Notes: a model not told the origin generated them from the letters alone. A DNA stretch of 64,000 nt from Corynebacterium sp. HMSC29G08 (GCF_001806875.1 NZ_KV786209.1:89360-153359), one strand, 5' to 3'. Shown: positions 26,849 to 35,512, numbered from the stretch's first letter. Numbers and translations are program-made.

Positions 26849-26854
26849 ACCTTA
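26849..26854 (-). promoter_or_regulatory. -10 box of dapD (TAAGGT, leaderless)
   Basis: TAAGGT on the minus strand is followed by 7 nt and the dapD ATG. It overlaps the TAA stop of the preceding amino-acid permease gene, so dapD can be transcribed separately from that operon. Confidence 0.45.
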
Positions 26855-28231
26855 GCCCTTCCTAGAGCCCTTGCTGGATTTTGTCAGGAACGACAGACCG
26901 ATGAGGACGGCGGAAAGGATGGTGACGGAGATGATTTGGGTGCGTGATGAGGCGTCGAAAAGCATGAGCACCGTAAGCCCCACAAGGGCGGCGAGGGTGA
27001 CCCAGGGCACCCAGGACGCGCCGCGCACACGCACGGTGGTGGCATGGATCTGGGGGTGCAGTTTGATGTAGCTCAGGGTGATCATGGTCCAGGTGACGAT
27101 CAGGCAGCCGCCAGTTGCTGCCATGAGGAAGTCGATCATCCCCGGCGGGTTCCACCACTGCAGGCCGACGGCCACGAATGCGAAGAAAACACTGATCAGT
27201 ACCGCGTTGGTGGGTACGGCGTTGGCGTTGGTTTTGGCGGTCCAGCGTGGGGCGTCGCCTTCCAGGGCCAGCTGGTAGATCAGGCGGGAGGTGCCGTAGA
27301 GCTGGGCGTTGAACGCGGACAGCAGTGCGAGCACGATCACGGCCTCCATGAGTCCTACGGCGCCCGGAATATTCGCCAGCTCAAGCACTTGGGTAAACGG
27401 GGAGTCGGCGGCGGAGTCGGCGCCGTCGATCTGGGCGTATGGCAGAAGCAGCACGATGACGGCGATGGAGCCGAGGTAGAACAGCGCGATACGCCAGATG
27501 ATGGTGTTAACGGCCGTTTTGACGTTTTGTGCCGGGTTTTCGGATTCCGCGGCGGCGATGGTGACCACTTCGATACCGCCGAAAGCGAATGCCACGGCCA
27601 GCAGACCTGCGGCGATGCCGGTTATGCCGTGCGGGGCGAATCCGGATTCACGGACGTTGTCAAAGCCGACGAAGCCGTTGGACGGCAACAGGCCCAGCCA
27701 GAGGGCTGCGCCGATGATGATGAACCCGACGATCACGGCGACTTTGATCATGGCGAACCAGTACTCGAACTCGCCGAAGCCGCGCACTTGCGCAAGGTTG
27801 ACGGCGGTGAGGAAGGCAACCACTACAAGGGCTGGTACCCACTGTGGGACGTTGAACCAGCCAGCCATCATGGCGGATGCGCCGGTGATTTCGGCGCCGC
27901 ACGCCATAATCAGCAGGAACCAATAGAGCCAGCCGAGGAGGAAGCCTGCCCAGTGGCCGAAGGCTTGTCGGCCGTAGGTGGAAAAGGAGCCGGAGGAGGG
28001 GCGGGCGGCGGCCATTTCTCCAAGCATGCGCATTACGGCGATGACGATGGCGCCGGCGATGATGTAGGCGATGATGATGGCGGGGCCGGCGGCGCGGATA
28101 CCTACGCCGACGCCGAGGAAGAGCCCGGCGCCGACTGCGGTGCCGAGCCCCATGAGGGTGAGGTGGCGTGATTTCAGGCCGGTGCCAAGATCACCGTCGG
28201 TGGTTAGGGTGCTGGGTGTGCTGGTGGTCAT
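26852..28231 (-). CDS. Amino-acid permease (APC family), copy 1
   Basis: A 459-residue, 12-helix amino-acid transporter of the APC superfamily (GABA/proline/aromatic permease type). It starts with a short polar tail, then [42 protein letters not shown], the family's helix-1 motif. It also has [23 protein letters not shown] and [23 protein letters not shown] segments. The ATG at 28231 overlaps the stop of copy 2 by 4 nt (ATGA). It lies between two dapD paralogues, so a lysine- or diaminopimelate-related substrate is possible but unproven. Confidence 0.88.
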   Translation of the reverse strand: MTTSTPSTLTTDGDLGTGLKSRHLTLMGLGTAVGAGLFLGVGVGIRAAGPAIIIAYIIAGAIVIAVMRMLGEMAAARPSSGSFSTYGRQAFGHWAGFLLGWLYWFLLIMACGAEITGASAMMAGWFNVPQWVPALVVVAFLTAVNLAQVRGFGEFEYWFAMIKVAVIVGFIIIGAALWLGLLPSNGFVGFDNVRESGFAPHGITGIAAGLLAVAFAFGGIEVVTIAAAESENPAQNVKTAVNTIIWRIALFYLGSIAVIVLLLPYAQIDGADSAADSPFTQVLELANIPGAVGLMEAVIVLALLSAFNAQLYGTSRLIYQLALEGDAPRWTAKTNANAVPTNAVLISVFFAFVAVGLQWWNPPGMIDFLMAATGGCLIVTWTMITLSYIKLHPQIHATTVRVRGASWVPWVTLAALVGLTVLMLFDASSRTQIISVTILSAVLIGLSFLTKSSKGSRKG

Positions 28232-29586
28232 TGTGGGGTCTTTCGGGTCCAGATTGCGCCGGCGAGGCAGATGACGCCGACGACGACGGTGACGGCCAAA
28301 ACCTGGAAGCGGCCGTCTGGGTTGGTGAGCATGAGCAGGACGAGGCCTGCGATTAGGGCGATGGTGGCCCAGGGCAGCCAGCTGGGTGCCCACATGCGGA
28401 CGTGGGTGATTTCACCTCGCGTTACCAGCTGCGGGTGGAGGCGCAGGAAGGAAAACGCGATGGCGAACCAGATCACGATCAGGCAGCCGCCGACGGCATT
28501 GAGCAGAAATGCTAAAAGCCCCGGCGGGTTCCAGTACTGCAGACCAACGGCGACAAGCCCGAAGAAGACGGACACCAGCACGGCTCGGACGGGGACTCCG
28601 CGGGGGTCGGTTTGGGCGAAGGAGGTTGGGGCGTCGCCACGCACGGCGAGGGAATGGAGGAAGCGTGAGGATCCGTAGACCTGTGTGTTGCAGGCGCTGA
28701 GCAATGCGACGGCGATGACGGCTTCCATAATCCCAACGGCACCTGGGATGTTGGCGAGGCGCAGCAAGGCGGTAAAAGGCGATTCGGAGGCATCGTTGGC
28801 GCCGCCGATTTGGTCAAACGGCAGAAGTAGCACGATCAGCAGCACGGAGCCGATGTAGAACACGGAGATGCGCCAGATGATGGTCCTGATGGCGGAGTGC
28901 ACGGCTACTTCGGGGTCTTCGGATTCGGCGGCCGCGATGGTGACAAGTTCGATGCCGCCGAAGGCGAACGCTACGGCCAGTAGTGCGGTGGCTACGCCGC
29001 CGAAGCCGTTGGGCATAAAGCCGACGTCGCGGATCTGGCTTAAGCCCACAAAGGACGTGCCTGGCAACAATCCCAGCCACAGTGCCACGCCGAGCGCGAG
29101 GAACGCCACGATGACTAGCACTTTGATCAGGGCGAACCAGAATTCGAATTCGCCGTAGTTCTTCACTGCGGCGAAGTTGATCAGCGTGAACACCACGATG
29201 GCGATGAGTGCTGGGATCCATGGGGAGATGGAAAACCAGGAGGCGATGATCGCGGAAGCGCCGGTGATTTCTACCGCCATGATCATGATCATCATGAACC
29301 AGTAGAGCCAGCCGATGGCGAAGCCCGCCCAGCGGCCGAAGGCTTGCTCGGCGTAGGTGGAAAACGCCCCGGAGGAGGGGCGTGCGGCAACCATTTCAGC
29401 CAGCATCTGCATCACACAGACGGTGATGAAGCCTGCGATGATGTAGGCCAAAAGCACGGCCGGTCCTGCGGCGGCGATGCCTACGCCGGTGCCGAGGAAA
29501 AGCCCGGCGCCGATGGCGGAGCCGAGGCCCATCATGGTGAGGTGTCGTGTTTGAAGTCCTCGCCCGAGCGAGGTGTTGTCTGCCAT
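28228..29586 (-). CDS. Amino-acid permease (APC family), copy 2
   Basis: A 452-residue paralogue of the next gene, with the same marks: LQTRHLTMMGLGSAIGAGLFLGTGVGIAAAGPAVLLAYIIAG and [23 protein letters not shown]. The two proteins align along nearly their whole length, which suggests tandem duplication. The ATG at 29586 has no ribosome site but has TAACGT 7 nt upstream, so the pair is probably led by a leaderless transcript. It runs in the same direction as the upstream dapD2, whose stop is 15 bp away. Confidence 0.88.
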   Translation of the reverse strand: MADNTSLGRGLQTRHLTMMGLGSAIGAGLFLGTGVGIAAAGPAVLLAYIIAGFITVCVMQMLAEMVAARPSSGAFSTYAEQAFGRWAGFAIGWLYWFMMIMIMAVEITGASAIIASWFSISPWIPALIAIVVFTLINFAAVKNYGEFEFWFALIKVLVIVAFLALGVALWLGLLPGTSFVGLSQIRDVGFMPNGFGGVATALLAVAFAFGGIELVTIAAAESEDPEVAVHSAIRTIIWRISVFYIGSVLLIVLLLPFDQIGGANDASESPFTALLRLANIPGAVGIMEAVIAVALLSACNTQVYGSSRFLHSLAVRGDAPTSFAQTDPRGVPVRAVLVSVFFGLVAVGLQYWNPPGLLAFLLNAVGGCLIVIWFAIAFSFLRLHPQLVTRGEITHVRMWAPSWLPWATIALIAGLVLLMLTNPDGRFQVLAVTVVVGVICLAGAIWTRKTPQ

Positions 29587-29593
29587 GGGGATG

Positions 29594-29599
29594 ACGTTA
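29594..29599 (-). promoter_or_regulatory. -10 box of the permease pair (TAACGT, leaderless)
   Basis: On the minus strand TAACGT is followed by 7 nt and the ATG at 29586. It lies in the 15-bp gap after dapD2, giving the permease pair its own start. Confidence 0.45.
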
Positions 29600-29601
29600 G
29601 C

Positions 29602-30522
29602 CTACGGCCGTTGGCGCAGTACTGGGGAGTTCGAAAATGGTTCGTTGCTGATGACAATGTTGGATTCGCCGCTGATGTCGCGGGCGTGGACTTGGTGGCC
29701 GACGCGGGCGTCGAAAAGCGTGGTGCTCGGCTCTAGGACGACGCCGAGGCCGAGCTCACAGTTATTGCCGAGGTCTACGCCGATCAGCCCGGAGGAGTGA
29801 CGCAGCTTGCAGTTTCGGCCGATGGTGAGGGGTTTGCGGTTGCGGCGCACCCCTTCGTCGGCGGCAACCAGCGCGTTGAGTGCGACTTTGCTGCCTTCGC
29901 CGACGGTTACGGAAGAAGACAGGCGGCCTTCGATGCGCGCCGGGCCGATGGTGCCGGCGTTGTATGACACGTAGCCTTCGCGGATGACTTGGGTGCCTGG
30001 TGCGAGGTGGGCGCCGAGGCGGACGCGTTCGGCTTCGGCGATGGCAACGCCGGTGGGCACCACGTAGTCCACCATGCGGGGGAGCTGTTCAATGCTTAAG
30101 ACTTGAATTTGGCCGCGGGAGCGCAGGTTGGTGCGGATGTATTCGAAGTTGTCGGCAAGGCAGGGGCCTTTGTTAGTCCAGACTACTTCGGCGAGGTGTT
30201 CGAGGCAGTCGAACATGTTGATTTGCATGGGTTGGACGAGCCTGTGGGAGAGCAGGTGGAGGCGGAGGTAGACGTCGTGGGCGTCGATGGGTGGGGCGGA
30301 AAGATCGGCGATTTCGGTGCGTACGGGCACGAGTTCTACGAGCCGGTCGTGGTCCATGCCGATGAGGTTTAAGAAGCGGTCGGACAATTCGCGTGCGGAG
30401 ACGCGCCGGGTTGCGGTGGTGAGGTTTTCGCCGCCGAGTTGTGGGCTGGGGTACCAGGTGTCCAGCACCGTCCCGTCCATGGCGATGTTGGCAATTCCTA
30501 TTCCGTGGGCTCCTTGCAGCAT
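29602..30522 (-). CDS. dapD2: DapD paralogue (succinyltransferase-like hexapeptide protein)
   Basis: A 306-residue second member of the DapD family. Most of the N-terminal domain aligns with Dap[76 protein letters not shown]. The C-terminal part differs and has fewer clear hexapeptides. A DapD2 paralogue next to dapE is known in corynebacteria, with an unsettled role. The ATG at 30522 is chosen because TATGAT lies 6 nt before it and the protein start aligns with DapD; an ATG at 30546 is the alternative. Confidence 0.85.
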   Translation of the reverse strand: MLQGAHGIGIANIAMDGTVLDTWYPSPQLGGENLTTATRRVSARELSDRFLNLIGMDHDRLVELVPVRTEIADLSAPPIDAHDVYLRLHLLSHRLVQPMQINMFDCLEHLAEVVWTNKGPCLADNFEYIRTNLRSRGQIQVLSIEQLPRMVDYVVPTGVAIAEAERVRLGAHLAPGTQVIREGYVSYNAGTIGPARIEGRLSSSVTVGEGSKVALNALVAADEGVRRNRKPLTIGRNCKLRHSSGLIGVDLGNNCELGLGVVLEPSTTLFDARVGHQVHARDISGESNIVISNEPFSNSPVLRQRP

Positions 30523-30528
30523 TGTTGC

Positions 30529-30534
30529 ATCATA
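30529..30534 (-). promoter_or_regulatory. -10 box of dapD2 (TATGAT)
   Basis: On the minus strand TATGAT is followed by 6 nt and the ATG at 30522. It lies only 6 bp from the dapE -10 box, which points the other way. Confidence 0.5.
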
Positions 30535-30540
30535 ACCAAG

Positions 30541-30546
30541 TAGCAT
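30541..30546 (+). promoter_or_regulatory. -10 box of dapE (TAGCAT, leaderless)
   Basis: TAGCAT is followed by 7 nt and the dapE ATG at 30554. No ribosome site is present. Together with the opposite box it fits into the 31 bp between the two start codons. Confidence 0.5.
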
Positions 30547-30553
30547 CGGCGCA

Positions 30554-31672
30554 ATGGAGCTTTCGCTTATCGACGCCCCCGTGACCCTGACCACCGAACT
30601 CATCGATATCGAGTCGCCTTCGCACCATGAGGCGAACATTGCCGATGTGATTGAGGCTGCGCTACGTGGCCTTGATGCTGGCAGTGCTGGCAGTGCTGGC
30701 GCTGTCAGTGTTGATCGTTTTGGCAACACGATTGTCGCGCGCACGCATTTTGCTAAGACGCAGCGCGTGGTGCTTGCTGGCCATGTGGATACGGTGCCGC
30801 TTGCAGATAACACGCCGCACCATTTCGAAGACACCGCGCAAGGACGTGTGCTGTTTGGCTGCGGCGCGGTGGATATGAAGTCCGGGTTGGCGTGTTACCT
30901 GTCGGCGTTTGCCGCGTTGGCGAACAATCCGGAGGCTTCGGCGTTTGACCTGACGTTTATTGCCTATGAGGGCGAAGAGGTTGCCACGAAGTACAACGGG
31001 CTTTATCACTTGGAGCGTGATCATCCGGAGTTGTTGGCGGGTGATATTGCGCTGCTTGGGGAGCCTTCGGGAGGCATCATCGAGGCCGGCTGCCAGGGCA
31101 CGATCCGGGTGTTTGTAGACGCGCACGGTACTCGGGCGCATTCTGCCCGCTCGTGGCTGGGTGATAATGCCGCGCATAAGTTGGCTGGGGTGCTGGGCCG
31201 AATTGCGGCCTATGAGCCGCGCGATGTCACGATCGCGGGCTGTACGTACCGCGAAGGTCTCAACGTGGTGGGCATGGAAGGGTTCGTGGCCACCAATACG
31301 ATTCCGGATTTTGCACGGTTGACGGTGAATTTTCGGTATGCGCCGGATCGTGGCGTCGATAGTGCAAAAGCCCACTTGGAGGAAGTGCTGGCCTTGGAGC
31401 CGGGATTGGAGCTGATTTACGACGATGTGGCGCCCGCCGCCCTCCCCGGCCTCGACGACCCGGTGGCCGCGGAGTTGGTGCGCGCCGTTGGTGGCAATGT
31501 GCGGGCCAAATACGGATGGACGGACGTGGCACGCTTCTCTAGTCTGGGGGTGCCGGCCGTCAACTTCGGTCCCGGAGATCCCGGTTTTGCGCACAAGCGC
31601 GATGAGCAGTGCCCAGTTGACCAGATTGAGCATGTGTACGAGCAGCTCATGGACTACCTGACGGCGAAATAG
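30554..31672 (+). CDS. dapE: Succinyl-diaminopimelate desuccinylase DapE
   Basis: A zinc metallopeptidase of the M20 family, 372 residues, that removes succinate to give LL-diaminopimelate. The metal motif GHVDTVPLADN, the CGAVDMKSGLACYL segment and the catalytic YEGEEV are all present; the last ligand lies in the GDPGFAHKRDEQC segment near the end. Near residues 41-49 is an in-frame run of three 9-bp units (30676-30702) encoding GSAGSAGA. The start ATG is set by TAGCAT 7 nt upstream. Its first codons resemble the dispersed motif, but this may be chance. Confidence 0.94.
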   Translation: MELSLIDAPVTLTTELIDIESPSHHEANIADVIEAALRGLDAGSAGSAGAVSVDRFGNTIVARTHFAKTQRVVLAGHVDTVPLADNTPHHFEDTAQGRVLFGCGAVDMKSGLACYLSAFAALANNPEASAFDLTFIAYEGEEVATKYNGLYHLERDHPELLAGDIALLGEPSGGIIEAGCQGTIRVFVDAHGTRAHSARSWLGDNAAHKLAGVLGRIAAYEPRDVTIAGCTYREGLNVVGMEGFVATNTIPDFARLTVNFRYAPDRGVDSAKAHLEEVLALEPGLELIYDDVAPAALPGLDDPVAAELVRAVGGNVRAKYGWTDVARFSSLGVPAVNFGPGDPGFAHKRDEQCPVDQIEHVYEQLMDYLTAK

Positions 31673-31685
31673 GAGGCGAGTTTTC

Positions 31686-32513
31686 TTGGCACCCCACATC
31701 ACTCCACGACGGCCAGAGCGCGACCGCAAGCTGCGGGGCCCGTTGATGCTGCGCAGCAAACAGCAGCAGGAAACGACGTATGACCAGCGTCTGCTGGAGT
31801 CCCTGGGCCACACGGATCATGACTGGAAGCATGCGGACCCGTGGCGCGTGATGCGTATTCAGTCTGAGTTTGTGGCTGGTTTCGACGCATTGTCGGAAAT
31901 CCCGAAGGCCGTAACCGTGTTTGGCTCGGCGCGTCTGGGGGAGGGCACCCCGGAGTATGAGCTGGCGCGTGAGATTGGCAAGGCGCTGACGGAGGCTGGC
32001 TACGCGGTGATCACTGGCGGCGGGCCGGGCCTGATGGAAGGCCCGAACCGCGGCGCGCACGAGGCGGGTGGCATTTCGGTGGGCCTGGGCATTGAGCTGC
32101 CGCACGAGCAGGGCCTGAACGATTGGGTGGATCTGGGCCTGAACTTCCGTTACTTCTTTGCCCGCAAGACGATGTTTTTGAAGTACTCGCAGGCGTTCAT
32201 CTCCTTGCCGGGTGGTTTTGGCACGATGGATGAGGTCTTTGAGGTGCTGTGCATGGTGCAGACCGGCAAAGTGACCAACTTCCCGATCGTGTTGATGGGC
32301 ACAGAGTTTTGGTCCGGCCTGGTTACGTGGCTGCGTGAGCAGCTGCTTGGCCGTGGGCTGATTTCGCCTGGAGATGATGAGCTGTTCATCGTGACCGACT
32401 CCGTTGAGGAAGCTATTGACCACATTGTTTCTGCGCACCGCGTAATGACGGATGCGCGTCTCACCGGCTGCGAATCTCTCGCGGACTCCGTTATTGAACG
32501 CCCAGATGTCTAA
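31686..32513 (+). CDS. LOG family protein (TIGR00730, cytokinin-riboside monophosphate phosphoribohydrolase type)
   Basis: A 275-residue Rossmann-fold protein of the LOG family, which cleaves nucleoside 5'-monophosphates at the base. The family motifs GGGPGLMEGPNRGAHEAGG and PGGFGTMDEVFEV are intact, so it is likely active. Older annotations call this family lysine decarboxylase, which is not supported. The start is TTG at 31686 with AGGAGG 9 nt upstream. The next gene, folP2, overlaps by 8 bp, and the order dapE-LOG-folP2-gpgS is conserved in mycobacteria. Confidence 0.9.
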   Translation: MAPHITPRRPERDRKLRGPLMLRSKQQQETTYDQRLLESLGHTDHDWKHADPWRVMRIQSEFVAGFDALSEIPKAVTVFGSARLGEGTPEYELAREIGKALTEAGYAVITGGGPGLMEGPNRGAHEAGGISVGLGIELPHEQGLNDWVDLGLNFRYFFARKTMFLKYSQAFISLPGGFGTMDEVFEVLCMVQTGKVTNFPIVLMGTEFWSGLVTWLREQLLGRGLISPGDDELFIVTDSVEEAIDHIVSAHRVMTDARLTGCESLADSVIERPDV

Positions 32514-33354
32514 ATCCTTGGGTAAACCGTTGGCCCAGGTGATGGCCATTGTCAACCGCACCCCGGACTCGTTTTATGACCAGGGTGCAACGTTTGCCGT
32601 TGATGCGGCCGTTGCGCGGGCAACTGAGGCGGTGGCGGACGGGGCGAGCATTATCGACGTTGGCGGGGTCAAAGCCGGCCCCGGCGACGAGGTCGACGCT
32701 GTAGAGGAAATTGAGCGCATCGTGCCGGTGATCGCCGCGGTGCGTGCTGCGCACCCGGATGTGGTGATCAGCGCGGACACGTGGCGTGCGGACGTCGCCC
32801 AAGCGGCGGTGGACGCAGGCGCGAACCTGATCAATGACACGTGGGCGGGGTTTGACCCGCAGCTGGTGGAGGTCGCAGGCGCAAACGGTGTGGGGTACGT
32901 GTGCTCACACACCGGTGGCGCGGTGCCGCGCACACGCCCGCACCGCGTGCGTTACGACGACGTAGTGGCCGACGTGATTGCCGAAACCACCGCACTTGCC
33001 GAGCGCGCGGTGTCTTTAGGGGCGCGGGAAGACCTGGTGTTCATTGACCCGACGCATGACTTTGGCAAGAACACCTTCCACGGCCTTGAGCTTTTGCGAC
33101 GCGTGGATGAACTAGTGGCTACCGGCTGGCCGGTGCTGATGGCGCTGTCCAATAAGGACTTCGTGGGTGAGACGGTGGATCGTCCGGTGGGCGAGCGCGT
33201 GGCCGGCACCTTGGCGGCGACAGCGTGGGCGGCAGCGCGTGGCGTGGCGGCGTTTCGTGTGCACGAGGTCCGCGAAACCGTCGACGTGATCCGCATGACC
33301 GCCGCGATTGCCGGCCAGGCTCCGCCGCTGAACACCGTCCGGGGGTTGGCGTGA
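32506..33354 (+). CDS. folP2: Dihydropteroate synthase homologue FolP2
   Basis: A 282-residue TIM-barrel protein of the dihydropteroate synthase family. VMAIVNRTPDSFYDQG, IIDVGGVKAGPG, VISADTWRADVAQAAVDAGANLINDTWAG and FIDPTHDFGKN are visible. The mycobacterial FolP2 homologue is reported not to complement FolP, and here VGGVKAGPG replaces the usual GGESTRPG pterin/phosphate loop. So it may have a different role. It overlaps the LOG gene and, by 4 bp, gpgS. Confidence 0.88.
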   Translation: MSKSLGKPLAQVMAIVNRTPDSFYDQGATFAVDAAVARATEAVADGASIIDVGGVKAGPGDEVDAVEEIERIVPVIAAVRAAHPDVVISADTWRADVAQAAVDAGANLINDTWAGFDPQLVEVAGANGVGYVCSHTGGAVPRTRPHRVRYDDVVADVIAETTALAERAVSLGAREDLVFIDPTHDFGKNTFHGLELLRRVDELVATGWPVLMALSNKDFVGETVDRPVGERVAGTLAATAWAAARGVAAFRVHEVRETVDVIRMTAAIAGQAPPLNTVRGLA

Positions 33355-34085
33355 TTGGAAACCTGACCGTCAGCGTGGTCATCCCGGCGCTCAACGAGGA
33401 AGCCACGGTGGCGCACGTTGCACAGGCGTGTTTGGCGTCGTGCGCTGATGAGGTCCTCGTGATCGATTCTGCCTCCACTGACAACACCGCCGCGGAAGCG
33501 GCGCGGGTGGGGGCGCGTGTGGTGGGTTGGCGTGGCGTCGATAAGCAAAAGCCCTGGCCCGGCAAGGGGGAGGCCCTGTGGCGCGGGGTGAAAGCCGCGC
33601 GCGGGGACGTGGTGGTGTTTGTGGATGCGGACGTGACCAACGTGGAGCCCTGGTGGGTGGACACGCTGGCCACGCCGTTTGCGGACCCCGCAATTCACCT
33701 GGTCAACGCCACCTACGAGCGGCTCGGCGCCGGCGGGCGCGTAACCGAGCTGACCGCCAAACCGCTGCTGCGCACCTACTTTCCGGAGCTCGCCACCCTT
33801 GATCAGCCGCTGGCGGGTGAATACGCCATCCGCCGCGAAACCGCCCTGGAGTTGCCCTTCGTTGCAGGTTATGGGGTAGAGGTCGGGTTGCTTATCGACG
33901 TCAACGCCACCCACCCCAACGCCATCACCCAAGTCAACCTAGGCGAGCGCACCCACCGCAACCGGCCACTTGCTGAGCTCGGACCGATGGCCGACGTAGT
34001 CACCCGTACGGTCCTTTCGCGCGCCGACGTGCTGCCGGAAGGGGCCGCGGCGCTCAAACAGCGACCGCCGTGGAATATGATGTAG
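33351..34085 (+). CDS. gpgS: Glucosyl-3-phosphoglycerate synthase GpgS
   Basis: A GT81 glycosyltransferase of 244 residues that makes glucosyl-3-phosphoglycerate from NDP-glucose, leading to glucosylglycerate. It has VVIPALNEEATVAHVA, the DSASTDNT segment, PGKGEALWRG and the metal-binding DADVTN. It is shorter than mycobacterial GpgS, which is about 324 residues with an extra N-terminal extension. The start is GTG at 33351 overlapping the folP2 stop. A copy of the dispersed motif lies inside and encodes GVDKQKPW in the loop before PGKGEALW. Confidence 0.9.
   Translation: MIGNLTVSVVIPALNEEATVAHVAQACLASCADEVLVIDSASTDNTAAEAARVGARVVGWRGVDKQKPWPGKGEALWRGVKAARGDVVVFVDADVTNVEPWWVDTLATPFADPAIHLVNATYERLGAGGRVTELTAKPLLRTYFPELATLDQPLAGEYAIRRETALELPFVAGYGVEVGLLIDVNATHPNAITQVNLGERTHRNRPLAELGPMADVVTRTVLSRADVLPEGAAALKQRPPWNMM
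33535..33555 (-). repeat. Copy of the dispersed motif inside gpgS
   Basis: Read on the minus strand it is identical over 21 bases to the copy at 49720-49740. On the coding strand it encodes VDKQKP. Confidence 0.55.
34076..34081 (+). promoter_or_regulatory. -10 box of the DivIVA-domain gene (TATGAT, leaderless)
   Basis: TATGAT ends 7 nt before the ATG at 34089 and overlaps the end of gpgS. It fits the best -10 consensus in this window. Confidence 0.5.
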
Positions 34086-34088
34086 CCC

Positions 34089-34448
34089 ATGCTTTCGTGG
34101 ATCTTGCTGATTGTGGCTCTGGCGGTCTTTGCCCTGATGGGCATGTGGTTGTTCTCCGCCGTGTTTGGGCGCGGCGAGGCGCTGCCGCCCATGGAGGACA
34201 CCGCCGACGTCATCGACGCCAACCGGACCGCCGTTGAGGAAGGCCGTTTTGACGACATTCAGCTGGAAGTTGTTCACCGCGGATACCGCATGGACCAGGT
34301 CGATGCGTTGCTTGCCCAGCTGACAGACGCGGAGGGGGCTTCGGAGCTCGCCCCCGAAAACGCGCCGGAGCGCGTACAATTGGGCGAAGAACTTCTAGTC
34401 AGTGAAGGAGAGCCTACCCATGGCAGCAATGAAGCCGCGCACCGGTAA
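34089..34448 (+). CDS. Short DivIVA-domain membrane protein
   Basis: A 119-residue protein. One N-terminal membrane helix (MLSWILLIVALAVFALMGMWLFSAVFG) is followed by a cytoplasmic part with FDDIQLEVVHRGYRMDQVDALLAQLTD, the DivIVA-like GYRxxxVDxxL motif. It may anchor polar or cell-wall proteins; no partner is visible. The ATG is set by the TATGAT box. Its last 29 bp overlap the DUF3117 gene. Confidence 0.8.
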   Translation: MLSWILLIVALAVFALMGMWLFSAVFGRGEALPPMEDTADVIDANRTAVEEGRFDDIQLEVVHRGYRMDQVDALLAQLTDAEGASELAPENAPERVQLGEELLVSEGEPTHGSNEAAHR

Positions 34449-34587
34449 TGGTCCGATGGAAGCAGTGGAAGAAAGCCGCAAGATTGTAATGCGTATCCCC
34501 TCCGACGGCGGTGGTCGTTTGGTTGTGGAGATGAGTAAGGAAGAGGCTGCCGAACTTGGGCAGCTGCTGCTTGATGCATCGAAGTAG
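34420..34587 (+). CDS. DUF3117 small protein
   Basis: A 55-residue protein, MAAMKPRTGNGPMEAVEESRKIVMRIPSDGGG..., of the highly conserved actinobacterial DUF3117 family, with no known function. AAGGAG lies 8 nt before the ATG at 34420, which decides against upstream starts. It overlaps the DivIVA-domain gene end and is followed by a terminator. Confidence 0.88.
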   Translation: MAAMKPRTGNGPMEAVEESRKIVMRIPSDGGGRLVVEMSKEEAAELGQLLLDASK

Positions 34588-34604
34588 CGCGATTATTCCC
34601 CTTC

Positions 34605-34629
34605 GCCCCGCCCAGCGGGGCTTTTTTAT
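34605..34629 (+). terminator. Rho-independent terminator after DUF3117
   Basis: GCCCCGC (34605-34611) pairs with GCGGGGC (34615-34621) across a CCA loop, and TTTTTTATT follows. It closes the LOG-folP2-gpgS-DivIVA-DUF3117 run. Confidence 0.9.
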
Positions 34630-34636
34630 TGTGCGG

Positions 34637-34642
34637 TAGGAT
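34637..34642 (+). promoter_or_regulatory. -10 box of the RlmA-like gene (TAGGAT)
   Basis: TAGGAT is followed by 6 nt and the ATG at 34649. The spacing fits a leaderless transcript. It begins only 8 nt after the terminator's T-run. Confidence 0.45.
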
Positions 34643-34648
34643 GCACGC

Positions 34649-35512
34649 ATGCTGAAAGACATCGTTGACGTGCTGGCTGACCCTGTGGATCGCACTCCGC
34701 TGCGCGTGGAAGATGAGGGTTCCCGGTTGGTGTCGGAGTCCGGGCATTCGTATGACGTGGCTCGTCAGGGCTATGTCACGCTTGCAGGCGGCAAGGGCTT
34801 AAACCATGAGGGTGACTCGCTGGAGATGGTGCAGTCGCGTGAGGCGTTTTTGTCGCAGGGGTACTTCGCGCCGTTTGTTGAGGCCGTGACCGAGGCGGTT
34901 GAACACGTGCTGGGGGTCAGTGCTGCTGATGTTGAAGAGCCGGTGATCCTGGAGGTGGGCGCTGGTACTGGCTACTACCTGGCACACACGCTGGACACCG
35001 TTGAAGGGGCGCGAGGCGTTGGGCTAGATATTTCCGTACCGGCGGCGAAGCACTTGGCCAAGTCGCATCCGCGGGTGGGGGCTGTGGTTGCGGATGTGTG
35101 GGAAGGCCTGCCGCTTCAAGACGCCTCCGTGCACGCCCTGACCGTCGTCTTCGCGCCACGCAACCCGGCGGAGTTTGCGCGCGTGCTTGTAGACGGCGGC
35201 GAGGCCGTCATCCTCACCGCCCACCAAGGGCACCTGGATGAGCTGCGTGAGCCACTGGGCATTTTGGGTGTGGAAGGCGGCAAGCTGGAGCGCATGCTGG
35301 AGCAGGCAGAAGGCTACTTGGAGTTGGTGGGGGAGCCGCAGCTCATTGAGTTCCCGATGGAGCTGGAGCGCGCCGCAATCGCCGCCCAGGTGGGCATGAG
35401 CCCCTCTGCGCGCCACTTGGATAAGGAAACGCTCCAGAGCCGCGTTGCCGCGCTGCCGGAGACGCTGCGCGTCACCGCGAAGGCGAACCTGGTTCACCTT
35501 CGCAAGTGCTAG
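34649..35512 (+). CDS. RlmA-like 23S rRNA guanine methyltransferase family protein
   Basis: A 287-residue SAM-dependent methyltransferase resembling RlmA(I)/RlmA(II), which methylate guanine N1 in 23S rRNA helix 35. It keeps HSYDVARQGYVTLAGG, GDSLEMVQSREAFLSQGYF, the SAM motif ILEVGAGTGYYL and VVFAPRNPAEFARVL. The N-terminal zinc-binding cysteines of E. coli RlmA are absent: the region reads DPVDRTPLRVEDEGSRLVSESG, with only the His kept. So the target or fold of that domain may differ. The gene overlaps the convergent GH32-like gene by 4 bp. Confidence 0.8.
   Translation: MLKDIVDVLADPVDRTPLRVEDEGSRLVSESGHSYDVARQGYVTLAGGKGLNHEGDSLEMVQSREAFLSQGYFAPFVEAVTEAVEHVLGVSAADVEEPVILEVGAGTGYYLAHTLDTVEGARGVGLDISVPAAKHLAKSHPRVGAVVADVWEGLPLQDASVHALTVVFAPRNPAEFARVLVDGGEAVILTAHQGHLDELREPLGILGVEGGKLERMLEQAEGYLELVGEPQLIEFPMELERAAIAAQVGMSPSARHLDKETLQSRVAALPETLRVTAKANLVHLRKC

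Noticed and set aside
31686..32513. Lysine decarboxylase
   Set aside because: The sequence has LOG-family motifs and no PLP site. Its place near dap genes does not change this.
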